Notes under the pieces: generated by a model
Told to the model about the DNA's origin: nothing
The model's input: only the letters and a program-made list of their open reading frames with translations
Database searches by the model: none
Position numbers and translations under genes: made by a program
DNA from: Myxococcales bacterium
Lineage (GTDB): Bacteria; Myxococcota_A; Polyangia; Nannocystales; Nannocystaceae
NCBI GenBank assembly: GCA_020431135.1
Contig: JAGQIT010000105.1
Coordinates: 1-13,800 of the forward strand
Direction: 5' to 3'
DNA: 13,800 nucleotides
Shown here: positions 1 to 7,627 of the stretch, piece by piece
Layout: the number at the start of each line of letters is the position of its first letter
How positions within the stretch are numbered: position 1 is the stretch's first letter

Positions 1-235
1 CGACAACTGGTCGGTCGACGACACCGCCAACTGCATCTCGCTGCTCAAGGGCGAGCTCTTCCCCAAGGTCAACCAGTTCGGCTACGGCCAGGTCGAGTCG
101 CCCTACGGCTCGGGGCAGTTCATCAAGGACCTCCGCGCGGCCTTCGCCCAGGAGGAGGTGCTCGTCTGCTCCGAGATCAAGGGGCGCGAGGAGATCATGG
201 ACTCGATCCGCGAGTTCCTCCGCCGCGGACGCTAG
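1..235 (+). CDS. YeaH/YhbH family protein (DUF444), C-terminal fragment
   Basis: This is the last 77 codons of a gene that begins upstream of the window; the frame starts at base 2 and ends with TAG at 233-235. The peptide begins DNWSVDDTANC and ends REFLRRGR. The (DG)DNW-x-x-DD segment followed by a 'VNQFGYGQVES' strand matches what I know of the C-terminal, von Willebrand A-like part of the YeaH/YhbH (DUF444) family. The family's function is poorly known. In E. coli yeaH lies with the serine kinase gene yeaG (prkA) and works in the nitrogen-starvation/stationary-phase response. The next gene is spoVR, 27 bases on, which is the standard third member of this prkA-yeaH-spoVR set and supports the assignment. 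A prkA homologue is expected just upstream but cannot be seen. Confidence rests on both the peptide and the context. Confidence 0.85.
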   Translation, partial: DNWSVDDTANCISLLKGELFPKVNQFGYGQVESPYGSGQFIKDLRAAFAQEEVLVCSEIKGREEIMDSIREFLRRGR

Positions 236-246
236 GCGGGATCGAG

Positions 247-252
247 AGGAGA
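247..252 (+). promoter_or_regulatory. Shine-Dalgarno of spoVR
   Basis: AGGAGA lies 10 bases before the ATG at 263, in the 27-bp gap after the DUF444 stop codon. It fixes the spoVR start and fits an internal gene of an operon. Confidence 0.7.
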
Positions 253-262
253 CGGCGAGACG

Positions 263-1777
263 ATGGCAGCCCTAAGCCCTGAGCTCCGCGACCTCCAGAC
301 GGAGATCCTCGGCTACGCCGAGGAGTTCGGCCTCGACTGCTTCACGACCTACTTCGAGATGGTCGACTACCGGCAGATGTGCGAGATCGCCAGCTACGGC
401 GGCTTCCCCGTCCGCTACCCCCACTGGCGCTTCGGCATGGAGTACGACCACATGCTGAAGAGCCACACCTACGGGCTGTCGAAGATCTACGAGCTCGTGA
501 TCAACACCGACCCCTGCTACGCGTACCTGCTCGAGGGGAACTCGCGCGTCGATCAGAAGCTGGTGATGTCGCACGTCTACGGCCACTGCGACTTCTTCAA
601 GAACAACTCCTTCTTCGCCCACACCGACCGGCGGATGATCGACGTGATGGCCAACAACGCCGCCCGCGTCCGCCGCTACATGGACCGCCACGGCGTCAGC
701 CCGGTCGAGTCGTTCATCGACACCTGCCTGGCGATCGACAACCTCATCGATCCGTGGGCGCCGCTGCGCGAGCCGTCGCGCGAGACCAAGACGAGCGCGG
801 CTGCGACCGACGACGATCCAAAGGACGTCGACGTCGGCCGCCTGCCGAGCGTCCGCGGCTACCTCGAGAGCTACATCAACCCGCCGGAGCTCCTCGCGGC
901 CGAGCGCGCGCGCCGGCGCGAGGAGGAGGAGGCCCAGCGCCGCCGCGTCCCGCAGAGCCCTGAGCGCGACGTCCTCGGCTTCCTGATCAAGCACGCGCCG
1001 CTCGAGCTGTGGGAGGCCGACGTCCTCGGGATCATCCGCGAGGAGGCCTACTACTTCCTGCCGCAGATGCAGACGAAGATCATGAACGAGGGCTGGGCGA
1101 GCTACTGGCACTCGAAGATCATGACGACGCGGGCGCTCCGCGACGCGGAGGTCATCGACTACGCGGACGCCTGCGCCGGCGTGATGTCGACCGCCCCGGG
1201 CCAGCTCAACCCCTACAAGATCGGCATCGAGCTCTTCCGCGACATCGAGGAGCGCTGGAACACCGGGCGCTTCGGCAAGGAGTACGAGGAGTGCGACTCG
1301 CTCGCCGAGCGCGCCTCGTGGGACAGGAAGCTCGGCAAGGGCAAGGAGAAGATCTTTGAGGTCCGACGCCTGTACAACGACGTCACCTTCCTCGACGAGT
1401 TCTTCACCGAGGACTTCGCCCGCCAGCACAAGTTCTTCACCTTCCGCGAGAACCGACGCAGCGGGCGCTACGAGATCGAGGGGCGCGAGTTCGCCAAGAT
1501 CAAGGGCAAGCTCCTGTCGCAGCTGACGAACTTCGGCCAGCCCTTCATCTATGTGATCGACGCCAACCACCTCAACCGCGGCGAGCTCCTCCTCGGCCAC
1601 CGCCACGAGGGGACGGATCTCCGCCTCGACTACGCCCGCGACACCCTGCGGGCGCTCGAGCGGATCTGGCGGCGGCCGGTGTCGATCCTCACCGTGGTCG
1701 ACGAGCGACCGAAGCGGCTGCGCTTCGACGGCGCGGAGATCTCAGTCACCGACGAGCCGGCGGCGTTCTCCCTCTGA
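263..1777 (+). CDS. spoVR: SpoVR family protein
   Basis: A 504-residue protein of the SpoVR/YcgB family, close to the E. coli YcgB length of about 510. The hallmark block is visible around residues 93-120: HVYGHCDFFKNN, then FFAHTDRRMIDVMANNA. Other conserved-looking parts are EAYYFLPQMQTKIMNEGWAS around residues 260-280 (metal-ligand-like His, Glu and Asn residues) and the C-terminal GHRHEGTDLRLDYA. The family is cytoplasmic. It was named for a role in B. subtilis spore cortex formation, and its biochemical activity is unknown. In proteobacteria it is co-transcribed with prkA and yeaH, as here, where the YeaH-like gene ends 27 bp upstream. In myxobacteria such an operon would plausibly act in starvation or fruiting development (inference). 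A variable insert rich in Asp and Arg/Glu (about residues 175-235) separates the two conserved halves. Confidence 0.95.
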   Translation: MAALSPELRDLQTEILGYAEEFGLDCFTTYFEMVDYRQMCEIASYGGFPVRYPHWRFGMEYDHMLKSHTYGLSKIYELVINTDPCYAYLLEGNSRVDQKLVMSHVYGHCDFFKNNSFFAHTDRRMIDVMANNAARVRRYMDRHGVSPVESFIDTCLAIDNLIDPWAPLREPSRETKTSAAATDDDPKDVDVGRLPSVRGYLESYINPPELLAAERARRREEEEAQRRRVPQSPERDVLGFLIKHAPLELWEADVLGIIREEAYYFLPQMQTKIMNEGWASYWHSKIMTTRALRDAEVIDYADACAGVMSTAPGQLNPYKIGIELFRDIEERWNTGRFGKEYEECDSLAERASWDRKLGKGKEKIFEVRRLYNDVTFLDEFFTEDFARQHKFFTFRENRRSGRYEIEGREFAKIKGKLLSQLTNFGQPFIYVIDANHLNRGELLLGHRHEGTDLRLDYARDTLRALERIWRRPVSILTVVDERPKRLRFDGAEISVTDEPAAFSL

Positions 1778-1867
1778 GCGCAGGCGAACCCCGGCGGCGC
1801 GCCGTGTCGGCGCCTCGTCGAGGCTTGCATGCCGCCCACGCGAGGGAGCCCACGCGCTCTGCGGATA

Positions 1868-1889
1868 GGTGTGAAGCCGCCTTCGCACC
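1868..1889 (+). other. Compact 9-bp hairpin downstream of spoVR
   Basis: GGTGTGAAG and CTTCGCACC flank a four-base CCGC loop; all nine positions pair in RNA, one as U-G. It is 90 bp past the spoVR stop and is not followed by a T-run. It could be a 3'-end stabilising or pausing hairpin rather than a classical intrinsic terminator. Confidence 0.35.
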
Positions 1890-2098
1890 GGCGCTCTACG
1901 GGAGGCTGCGCGTGTCCTCGTCTGCCGGGAGCGGCGATCCGGCGACTTTCGCAGGTCGGGCGCGAAGGAGTCCGCAGCGCCGCGCTGGACTTCGTCCTGG
2001 GTCGTCGGCGCGCGCTCGCTTCACCTGGCCTCTGGGTCGTGCGCGTGATCCGCGACGCGATGCCTGAACGTGAGGTTAGGTGTCGCGGCGCCGACTCG

Positions 2099-2113
2099 TG
2101 TTATGGTCTGTCG
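2099..2113 (+). promoter_or_regulatory. Leaderless-type promoter of the PP2C gene
   Basis: TG (2099-2100), one base, then TATGGT (2102-2107) forms an extended -10 that ends exactly six bases before the GTG start at 2114. Transcription would therefore begin at, or next to, the start codon. There is no Shine-Dalgarno in the preceding bases and no clear -35 box. The same geometry recurs at other genes in this window. Confidence 0.5.
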
Positions 2114-2932
2114 GTGCGCTTGATCGCCTGGGCGTCCACCGACGTGGGGCGGGTACGCATGTCCAACGAGGACAGCTACCTCGTCGATGCCAACCTCGGC
2201 CTCTATCTCGTCGCTGACGGGATGGGCGGACACGCGGGGGGCGCCCACGCTTCGGCGATGTGCGCTGACGTGGTCAACCGCGTGGTTCGCCGCGGGATGG
2301 CCCGCGTCGCCGGTCTCCCGCCGGAGGAGGCGTCGCAGGTGATCAACGAGATCCTGTCGGCGAGCGCGAGCGAGGCGAGCGCGCGGATCTTCGCCCAGGC
2401 CCAGGCCGACCGCAGCCTCCAGGGGATGGGGACGACCCTCACGGGGATCCTCTTCTACGGCAACCGCGGCTACATCGTCCACGTCGGCGACTCGCGGGCG
2501 TACCTGATGCGCAGCGGCGGCGCCCGTCAGCTGACCTCGGATCACTCCTGGCTCAACGAGCAGATCGAGGCCGGGCTGCTGACCGAGGAGGAGGCGCAGG
2601 CGAGCGACCTCAAGCACATCATCACCCGCTCCGTCGGCTTCGAGCAGCTCGTCGAGGCGGACATCATCACGGTGCCGGTGAGCTTGGGCGACGTCTTCCT
2701 GCTGTGCTCGGACGGGATGGCGAACTACGTCTCGCTCGATGAGATCGCCCGCCTGGCGCGCGACCACCACTACTCCGAGCTGCCGCACATCTGCACCGAG
2801 CTGGCGCTCGATCGCGGCGGCGACGACAACATCACGGTGGTGGTGATCCTCGCCTGCAACGACTACGACTCGCGCAAGCCGATGCGGAAGCTGAGCAAGA
2901 CGGTGGCGGATACGCTGCCGTCGATCGGCTAG
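2114..2932 (+). CDS. PP2C-family Ser/Thr protein phosphatase (Stp1/PrpC type)
   Basis: A 272-residue protein phosphatase that removes phosphate from Ser/Thr residues, using two or three Mn/Mg ions. It would oppose the Hanks-type kinases that are abundant in myxobacteria. All motifs are present from the GTG at 2114: RMSNED near residues 15-20, VADGMGGHAGG with metal ligand D35, GMGTTLTG, VHVGDSRAY, the CSDG motif with D200, and GGDDN with D237/D238. There is no membrane segment or sensor domain, so it is a stand-alone cytoplasmic catalytic domain of normal length. The open frame extends upstream to an ATG at 1829. The extra 95 residues are Arg/Cys-rich and not PP2C-like, and the GTG start places the family's usual 'ASTDVG' opening near residue 7. 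The gene appears monocistronic. Its last codons are part of a tandem duplication. Confidence 0.95.
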   Translation: MRLIAWASTDVGRVRMSNEDSYLVDANLGLYLVADGMGGHAGGAHASAMCADVVNRVVRRGMARVAGLPPEEASQVINEILSASASEASARIFAQAQADRSLQGMGTTLTGILFYGNRGYIVHVGDSRAYLMRSGGARQLTSDHSWLNEQIEAGLLTEEEAQASDLKHIITRSVGFEQLVEADIITVPVSLGDVFLLCSDGMANYVSLDEIARLARDHHYSELPHICTELALDRGGDDNITVVVILACNDYDSRKPMRKLSKTVADTLPSIG

Positions 2933-2962
2933 GCGGTGGCGGCCACGCTGCCGTCGATCGGC
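2901..2962 (+). repeat. 33-bp-period tandem duplication across the PP2C stop codon
   Basis: Bases 2901-2929 and 2934-2962 are 29-bp copies that differ at two adjacent positions (TA versus CC), with a unique TAGG between them supplying most of the TAG stop (2930-2932). The period is 33 bp, so both copies are in the same frame. The first encodes the phosphatase tail VADTLPSIG, and the second would encode VAATLPSIG if the stop were read through. Confidence 0.9.
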
Positions 2963-3270
2963 GGGCGTCCGTGGTTGCTGGTGCTTGGTTCTCTGGCTGA
3001 TTGTCGGGCGCTGAGGGCAGCGGTCGCCGCGAGCGCAAGGCACTCGGAGTCCCGGAGGACCCGCAGCGGTCGAGCGGAGCAGGGGCCTCGGGCGATGTCT
3101 CGGCGTCGTGGCCCGCAACCGCCTTCCCCAGCGACGCGGAGTCGGCGTGATTGCGGGCAGGACAACAGCCACCGGACGCTCCGCACCCGCAGCCAGGCGG
3201 AGGTCACGGGCGGGACCGCGGCCATCGGACGCCCACCCGGACGCCGGGCCCTCAGCGCGCGCGATCGGGC
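2933..3270 (+). other. Intergenic region PP2C to rnpB, no gene seen
   Basis: About 340 bases without a credible gene. The open frames here overlap one another, are rich in Arg/Pro/Gly/Ser and run into rnpB. The stretch holds the second repeat copy (2934-2962) and a spaced perfect inverted repeat, GCCCGCAA at 3111-3118 and TTGCGGGC at 3151-3158. No T-rich terminator follows the inverted repeat. Confidence 0.6.
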
Positions 3271-3299
3271 TTGGGCCCGGCCTTCGCCCGTGCTACACC
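3271..3299 (+). promoter_or_regulatory. Sigma70-type promoter of rnpB
   Basis: TTGGGC (3271-3276), a 17-bp spacer and TACACC (3294-3299), with TG at 3291-3292 giving an extended -10. The predicted start, near 3306, is within a few bases of the 5' strand of RNase P helix P1 (3312). Confidence 0.65.
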
Positions 3300-3310
3300 C
3301 GCGAGCGGGA

Positions 3311-3706
3311 GGAGCGGCGGTCGAGGAGGAAAAGATGATCGCGGTCCGGCGCCGGCGACGGTGATCGGGTCGAGGAAAGTCCGGGCTCCACAGGGCAGGG
3401 TGCTGGCGAAGGCCAGTCGGGGTGACTCGAAGGAAAGTGCCACAGAAATACAACCGCCCGCGTTCGCGCAGGTAAGGGTGAAAAGGTGCGGTAAAAGCGC
3501 ACCGGGACTCTGGCGACAGAGGCCGCATGGTAAACCCCACCTGGTGCAAGGCCGAGCAGGGACCGGCGGCGCCCCTTCGGGGGTGGTCGCAGGGGTGGCC
3601 CGCCCCGTCCCGGGTAGCGCCGCGTAGAAGAATGATCATCACCCGAGGGAGGCAACGAACTCGGGGACAGAACCCGGCTTACGACCTCTCTCGGCCGTCG
3701 CTCTCT
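3311..3706 (+). ncRNA. rnpB: RNase P RNA, bacterial type A
   Basis: The catalytic RNA of RNase P, which trims the 5' leaders of precursor tRNAs. The universally conserved blocks are visible: GAGGAAAGTCCGGGCTCC near 3372-3389, AGGGCAGGGTGC, GGAAAGTGCCACAGAAA, GGTAAGGGTGAAAAGGTGC with CGGTAAAAGCGCACC, TGGTAAACCCCACC, GAAGAATGATC and GACAGAACCCGGCTTA near 3665-3680. The 5' and 3' ends pair as a continuous 14-bp P1 helix (3312-3325 with 3690-3703, G-U pairs included), which sets the ends to within a few bases. Length is about 395 nt, close to the 377 nt of E. coli. The P1-to-P4 and specificity-domain blocks occur in the order expected for type A. The gene has its own promoter and a terminator at 3766. 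Neighbouring open frames across it are spurious. Confidence 0.97.
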
Positions 3707-3765
3707 CCCACTTCCCCAAGAGAATTTATCGTCCGTCGTCTGCCAATGGCGCGGCCGAGAACGTC

Positions 3766-3810
3766 GAAGCCCGCGGACCGGACGGTCAGCGGGCTTCGTG
3801 CCTTCTTGTA
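3766..3810 (+). terminator. Intrinsic terminator of rnpB, possibly bidirectional
   Basis: GAAGCCCGC (3766-3774) and GCGGGCTTC (3789-3797) make a perfect 9-bp stem with a 14-base loop, followed by GTGCCTTCTTG, which is T-enriched for this genome. The minus-strand zinc-ribbon gene ends at 3822, so the same hairpin may also serve that convergent transcript. Confidence 0.65.
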
Positions 3811-3821
3811 GGCTTCCCGGC

Positions 3822-4610
3822 CTAGCTCGCGGCCTTCGCGTCCGGCGGCGGCTTGGGCTTGGGCTCGAGCTTCTCGGCGTCCTTCGGGAAGTGGCCGCTC
3901 CAGTAGAGGAGGCGGCTGCACGACTCGCAGGCGATGATGTCCCGGCCCTTCATGAGCTGCATGTACATGATGTTCGGGATCATCATCTTACAGGCGGTGC
4001 AGCGCTCGCGGTGCGCGGGGATGAAGGCCATCCCGTCGGCGAAGCGCTTGCGGATCCGCTCGTAGGTCCGCAGGGTCTGCGGGTCGATCCCCTTGGTCAG
4101 CTTGGCGCGGCGCTTTTGGACCTTGCGGACGGCCTCCTCGAGCTTCTCCTTGTCGGCGCTCAGGCGGGCCTTCTCGCTCTCGGCCTGCGAGCGCAGCTCG
4201 CTGAGCATCGCGTCCATCTTGGTGATCCGCGCCTCGGTCTCGTCGACCGCCTTCTGGAGCTTGGCGATCTCCTCGGTGCGCGTGCTCATCATCCGTCGGG
4301 TCGACTCGAGCTCGCGCTGGGTGGCGTTGAGCTCGCGCGCGGTCTTGACCTGGTTGAGGCGGGCCTTGCTCGACTTGATCATCACCTCCTCGTCGTGGAG
4401 CTGGCTCTCCTGACGGCTCTGGAAGGCGCGGGTCTCCTCGAGCTTGGAGCGCTCGGCGTCGAGCATCGACTCGAGCTTGCGCAGGTCCATGTCGAGGTCC
4501 TTGAGCCGCTTCGGGATGTTGCGGAGGCGGCGCTCAAAGACGGACAGGCGGCGATCCTGGCGCTGGAGTTTCCGCAGGGCGACGATTTGGGGGTCGATGG
4601 AATCGGTCAT
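3822..4610 (-). CDS. Coiled-coil protein with C-terminal C4 zinc ribbon (zf-RING_7, COG1579)
   Basis: A 262-residue cytoplasmic protein. Residues of about 10-175 are a long, highly charged Lys/Glu/Arg coiled-coil hairpin. After it comes the family's TLRTYERIRKRFADGMAF segment, then a zinc ribbon whose ligands are C204 and C207 (RCTACK) and C228 and C231 (ACESCSRLLYW). The tail is Lys/Pro/Asp-rich. The architecture is that of the family containing Chlamydia CT398/CdsZ and Helicobacter HP0958/FlgZ, whose members bind secretion or sigma-54-related partners or nucleic acid; the role in myxobacteria is not established. Nothing like a Shine-Dalgarno precedes the ATG. The tRNA-Ile gene ends only 16 bp upstream on the same strand, so this gene probably shares the tRNA transcript and is freed by tRNA 3' processing (inference). 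It converges on rnpB. Confidence 0.9.
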   Translation of the reverse strand: MTDSIDPQIVALRKLQRQDRRLSVFERRLRNIPKRLKDLDMDLRKLESMLDAERSKLEETRAFQSRQESQLHDEEVMIKSSKARLNQVKTARELNATQRELESTRRMMSTRTEEIAKLQKAVDETEARITKMDAMLSELRSQAESEKARLSADKEKLEEAVRKVQKRRAKLTKGIDPQTLRTYERIRKRFADGMAFIPAHRERCTACKMMIPNIMYMQLMKGRDIIACESCSRLLYWSGHFPKDAEKLEPKPKPPPDAKAAS

Positions 4611-4626
4611 AGAGGAAGCGGGGGAA

Positions 4627-4700
<74 letters not shown>

Positions 4701-4727
4701 GACGGATGCGATGGTTTCGCTCGGATC

Positions 4728-4756
4728 ACGATAGAAAGGCGCGGCAATTCCGTCAA
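4728..4756 (-). promoter_or_regulatory. Sigma70-type promoter of the tRNA-Ile/zinc-ribbon transcript
   Basis: On the minus strand TTGACG (4756-4751) is followed by a 17-bp spacer and TATCGT (4733-4728). This is the best -35/-10 match in the window. The predicted start near 4721 leaves a roughly 20-nt 5' leader before the tRNA, which RNase P would remove. Confidence 0.75.
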
Positions 4757-4882
4757 ACTGCGTGAAAAGCGCCCCGGTCTTCGGCTGGAGATGGCGGGCG
4801 CCCTGGGCCCGGGTAGGTTTTCTCTGCTGCGGCCTTCCGTCGGTGTACACCCAGGCGGGCGCAGACGACGGGGCGACGAGCT

Positions 4883-6400
4883 TTGGCACCAGCGGCGGAG
4901 ACAGCGACGACAGCCGATGAGGGCGGCGGCAAGCGGACGAACCTCCAAAGCGGCGGCCTGGCCCTGGCTTTCGCCAAGCTCTTCTTCCTGATCGCCGGCT
5001 ACGCGATCTCGATCGTCCTCACCCGCCTGGTGCCGCCGGAGACCTTCGGGCTCTACGGGGTGATCTCGATGGTCATCGCGGTCCCGAACATGGTCCTCAT
5101 CCAGACGGTGCTCTTCACGGTCAGCCGGCCGCTGGCCGCGGAGATCACCAAGGGGCTCGGCTCCTACCGCGTGCTCCGGCGCCGCGGCTTCCGCCTCGGC
5201 CTCGTCCTCGGCGGCCTCGTCACCCTGGTGTTCCTCGCCGGCGCCGAGCCGCTGGCGGTCCGCTTCCTCCGCGACCCGGACCTCATCGGCCCGCTGCGGG
5301 CGGTCGCGGCGATCCCGCTGATCTACGCGCTCTACGCGGTCAACATCGGCACCCTCAACGCGACCCGCCGCTTCGGCATGCAGGCGGCGCTCGACATCGT
5401 CATGGCCGCGAGCAAGGCGAGCTTGATCATCGGCGCCGCGGCGATCGGCCTCGGGCTCGCGGAGATCCTCGGCGGCTTCACCCTCGCCGCGGGGGTCGCG
5501 CTCGTGCTCTCGGTGGTCCTCGTCCGGGTCGCCCGGCCGCCCGGCGTGGCGACGGCGCCGGCGCCCTCGGTGATCCCGCCGATGACCGCCTTCGCCGGCT
5601 CGCTCCTGCTCTTCACGGCGGTCGTCAACCTGCTCCTGGCCTCCGACCTCCTGCTCCTCAAGCGCTTCGTCGTCACCGCCGCCGACGAGGCCGCGGTCGG
5701 CTTCTACACCAGCGCCAACCTGGTCGCCCGCGTGCCCTACAGCCTGATGAACGCGGTCAGCCTGATGATGTTCCCGCTCGTGGCGACGCTCCACGCCCTC
5801 GAGGACGCGCCGCGCCTGCGCCGCTACGTCGCCGAGACCGCGAAGGTGACGGCGCTGCTGCTGTGCCTGCTCAGCGGCGTCGCGGCGGCGGCCTCGGGCG
5901 AGATCCAGCGCCTGCTCTTCCCGGCCGCCTACGGGGCGGTCGCCAGCGAGCTCAAGCTGATGGTCTGGGGCTTTAGCGGCTACTCCTTCGCGGTCACCTG
6001 CGCGTGGATCCTCAACTCGACGGAGCGCTCGCGGATCGCCGTCGGCCTGGTCCTGGTGCCGCTCATCGCGGTCGGGATCGCGGCGACGCTCCTGGTGCCC
6101 GGCGGCGCGACGATGGGCGCGGCGACGGCCGTGGCGATCGCGGGCGCGGCCGCGGCCGCGGCGAGCCTCGGGATCCTCCACCGGGTCTTCCGCGCCCACC
6201 TCCAGCCGCTCTTCATCCTCAAGCTCGCGGCGGCGATCGCCGCGACCGAGCTCCTCGGCCGGGCCTGGGCGGCGGAGGGCAAGATCATGATCCTCGCCAA
6301 GCTCAGCGCCCTGACGATCGTCTTCGTCGGGGTGATCCTCGCGAGCCGGGCGGTGACGATCGCCGAGGTCAAGGAGCTGCGCCGTGCTCGCACCCACTGA
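4883..6400 (+). CDS. Polysaccharide flippase, Wzx/MATE-like (polysaccharide biosynthesis family)
   Basis: A 505-residue integral membrane protein expected to flip lipid-linked oligosaccharides across the inner membrane for surface polysaccharide assembly. After a short polar N-terminus come many hydrophobic helices, consistent with the 12-14 segments of the family. The first carries the family-like pattern AKLFFLIAGYAISIVLTRLV followed by PPETFGLYGVI, typical of Polysacc_synt/MatE proteins. Length is normal. The start is uncertain. TTG at 4883 is the only start codon in frame before the first helix, and no good Shine-Dalgarno precedes it; a TACACC -10-like element (4846-4851) lies upstream. 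The gene overlaps the following glycosyltransferase by 17 bp, so the two are translationally linked. The linear order fits an exopolysaccharide or O-antigen type locus. It is divergent from the tRNA promoter, with about 125 bp between. Confidence 0.87.
   Translation: MAPAAETATTADEGGGKRTNLQSGGLALAFAKLFFLIAGYAISIVLTRLVPPETFGLYGVISMVIAVPNMVLIQTVLFTVSRPLAAEITKGLGSYRVLRRRGFRLGLVLGGLVTLVFLAGAEPLAVRFLRDPDLIGPLRAVAAIPLIYALYAVNIGTLNATRRFGMQAALDIVMAASKASLIIGAAAIGLGLAEILGGFTLAAGVALVLSVVLVRVARPPGVATAPAPSVIPPMTAFAGSLLLFTAVVNLLLASDLLLLKRFVVTAADEAAVGFYTSANLVARVPYSLMNAVSLMMFPLVATLHALEDAPRLRRYVAETAKVTALLLCLLSGVAAAASGEIQRLLFPAAYGAVASELKLMVWGFSGYSFAVTCAWILNSTERSRIAVGLVLVPLIAVGIAATLLVPGGATMGAATAVAIAGAAAAAASLGILHRVFRAHLQPLFILKLAAAIAATELLGRAWAAEGKIMILAKLSALTIVFVGVILASRAVTIAEVKELRRARTH
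6371..6376 (+). promoter_or_regulatory. Shine-Dalgarno of the glycosyltransferase gene
   Basis: AAGGAG sits inside the flippase coding sequence, seven bases before the GTG at 6384. It supports that start and the 17-bp overlap of the two genes. Confidence 0.7.
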
Positions 6401-7511
6401 CGGCGTCCTCCTGGTGTCGAAGCCGCTGCGACCGCCCTTCTCGGACGGCTCGACGGTGCTCGTGCGGACGCTGGTCGAGACCCTCGATCCGAGCCGCTTC
6501 CTCGTCTACTTCGGCGATCCGGCGCACCCGCTGCGCGAGGCCGGCGCGGTGATCGACGCGCCGGCGATGGGTCACGCGCCGACGCTCTTGGCGAAGGCGC
6601 GGGTGCTCCTCGGGATCGTCCACCCGCGCCACCGCCGGCGGCCGCTCCATCTCTTCTTCACGCCGAACCGCCTGACCTCGAGCGTGGTCGCGCTCCTGCG
6701 CCGGGTGCAGCCGCGGCGGCCGATGATCCAGAGCCTGATGTCGGCGCACGGGGTCGAGCGCTGGGTCGAGCTGCTGCGGCCGCTCGACGTCGTCATCGTC
6801 CTCTCGGAGGACACGCGCGCGCGCCTGGTCGCGGCCGGCCTCGACGCCGCGAAGATCCGGCGGATCTATCCTGCGGTCGCCGAGCAGCCGGCGGTCGATC
6901 CTGGGGAGATCGGCGCGCGCAGGCGGATGCTCTACGCAGGCGACCTCGACGCGAAGGTCGCCGATCGCCTCCTCGCCCTGGCGCCGGCGCTCGATGACCC
7001 GGCGCTCGCGGGCTGGACCCTGACGATCGCCTGCCGACCCAAGGGGGACGACGACGCCAACCAGCGCAGGCGCCTGCGCGAGGGGCTCGCCGCGCGCATC
7101 GACGCCGGCCAGGTCGAGCTCCTCGGCGAGGTCGCCGACATGCCCGCGCTGATCGCCAGCACGTCCCTCCAGCTCTTCGTCGCTGAGCACGTCCGCCGCA
7201 AGGTCGACCTGCCGCTGGTGATCCTCGAGGGGCTGGCGCTCGGGCTCGGCCTCGTCTGCCTCGACTTCGCGCCGCTCTCGGAGATCTTCGCGCGCGGCGC
7301 GGCCCACGGGCTGACGCCGGGGATCAAGGTCGCGGCCGACGCGGACGCCGAGGCCCTCCAGGCGGCGGTGATCGAGGGCGCCCGCGGGGCGGCCGAGGGC
7401 CGCTGGGCCCCGGCCGCGCAGGCGCTGGTCGAGCGCGAGTTCTCGCGCGAGGCGATGGCCGCGGCCTACGAGGCGCTCTACGCCGAGCTCGCCGCGCGGA
7501 TGGACGCATAG
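6384..7511 (+). CDS. Glycosyltransferase family 4 (GT-B fold)
   Basis: A 375-residue cytoplasmic enzyme that would transfer a sugar from a nucleotide donor onto a growing glycan. The GT-B layout is recognisable. The N-terminal acceptor half begins GVLLVSKPLRPPFSDGS; the donor half starts at about residue 180 with RRMLYAGDLDAK. The C-terminal donor-binding signature is DLPLVILEGLALG followed by LDFAPLSE, with Glu282 and Glu300 in the E-x-n-E arrangement of GT4 enzymes. The sugar donor and acceptor cannot be told from sequence. The GTG start has a good Shine-Dalgarno and overlaps the flippase stop, so the pair forms an operon for one polysaccharide pathway. The sulfotransferase 635 bp further on may modify the same glycan (inference). 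Confidence 0.88.
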   Translation: MLAPTDGVLLVSKPLRPPFSDGSTVLVRTLVETLDPSRFLVYFGDPAHPLREAGAVIDAPAMGHAPTLLAKARVLLGIVHPRHRRRPLHLFFTPNRLTSSVVALLRRVQPRRPMIQSLMSAHGVERWVELLRPLDVVIVLSEDTRARLVAAGLDAAKIRRIYPAVAEQPAVDPGEIGARRRMLYAGDLDAKVADRLLALAPALDDPALAGWTLTIACRPKGDDDANQRRRLREGLAARIDAGQVELLGEVADMPALIASTSLQLFVAEHVRRKVDLPLVILEGLALGLGLVCLDFAPLSEIFARGAAHGLTPGIKVAADADAEALQAAVIEGARGAAEGRWAPAAQALVEREFSREAMAAAYEALYAELAARMDA

Positions 7512-7612
7512 ATCCTGCGCCGCGGACGTCGCCGACGAAAGCCGTCTGCGTGAGCTCGCCGTCCTCGAGCTGCTCGAGGAGCGCCGTCGCTTCGTCGAGG
7601 ACGAGGATGGGC

Positions 7613-7627
7613 TGGTATCGTCGGACG
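7613..7627 (+). promoter_or_regulatory. Leaderless-type promoter of the Cys-rich lipoprotein gene
   Basis: TGG (7613-7615) plus TATCGT (7616-7621) is an extended -10, followed by exactly six bases (CGGACG) and the ATG at 7628. There is no Shine-Dalgarno. The hexamer is identical to the -10 of the tRNA promoter in this window. Confidence 0.55.

Larger units (their letters stand above)
1778..2113 (+). other. Intergenic region spoVR to PP2C, no gene seen
   Basis: This 336-base gap has no convincing coding signal. A frame runs through it in phase with the phosphatase, but the peptide it would give is Arg/Pro/Cys-rich and unlike any PP2C N-terminus. It contains one compact hairpin (1868-1889) and, at the right end, the -10-like element of the phosphatase gene. 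I see no T-tract terminator for the spoVR operon. Confidence 0.6.

Noticed and set aside
1829..2113. 95-residue N-terminal extension of the PP2C phosphatase from ATG 1829
   Set aside because: The peptide is Arg/Cys/Pro-rich without family resemblance. The GTG at 2114 sits just before the conserved PP2C opening and has a -10 element placed for a leaderless start.
3111..3158. Inverted repeat GCCCGCAA/TTGCGGGC as a terminator of the PP2C gene
   Set aside because: The loop is 32 bases and no T-tract follows; it is kept only as a note on the intergenic region.
3108..3655. Several open frames of 60-240 codons on both strands over the rnpB region
   Set aside because: They overlap the RNase P RNA, overlap each other and encode Arg/Pro/Gly-rich peptides; they are by-products of high GC.
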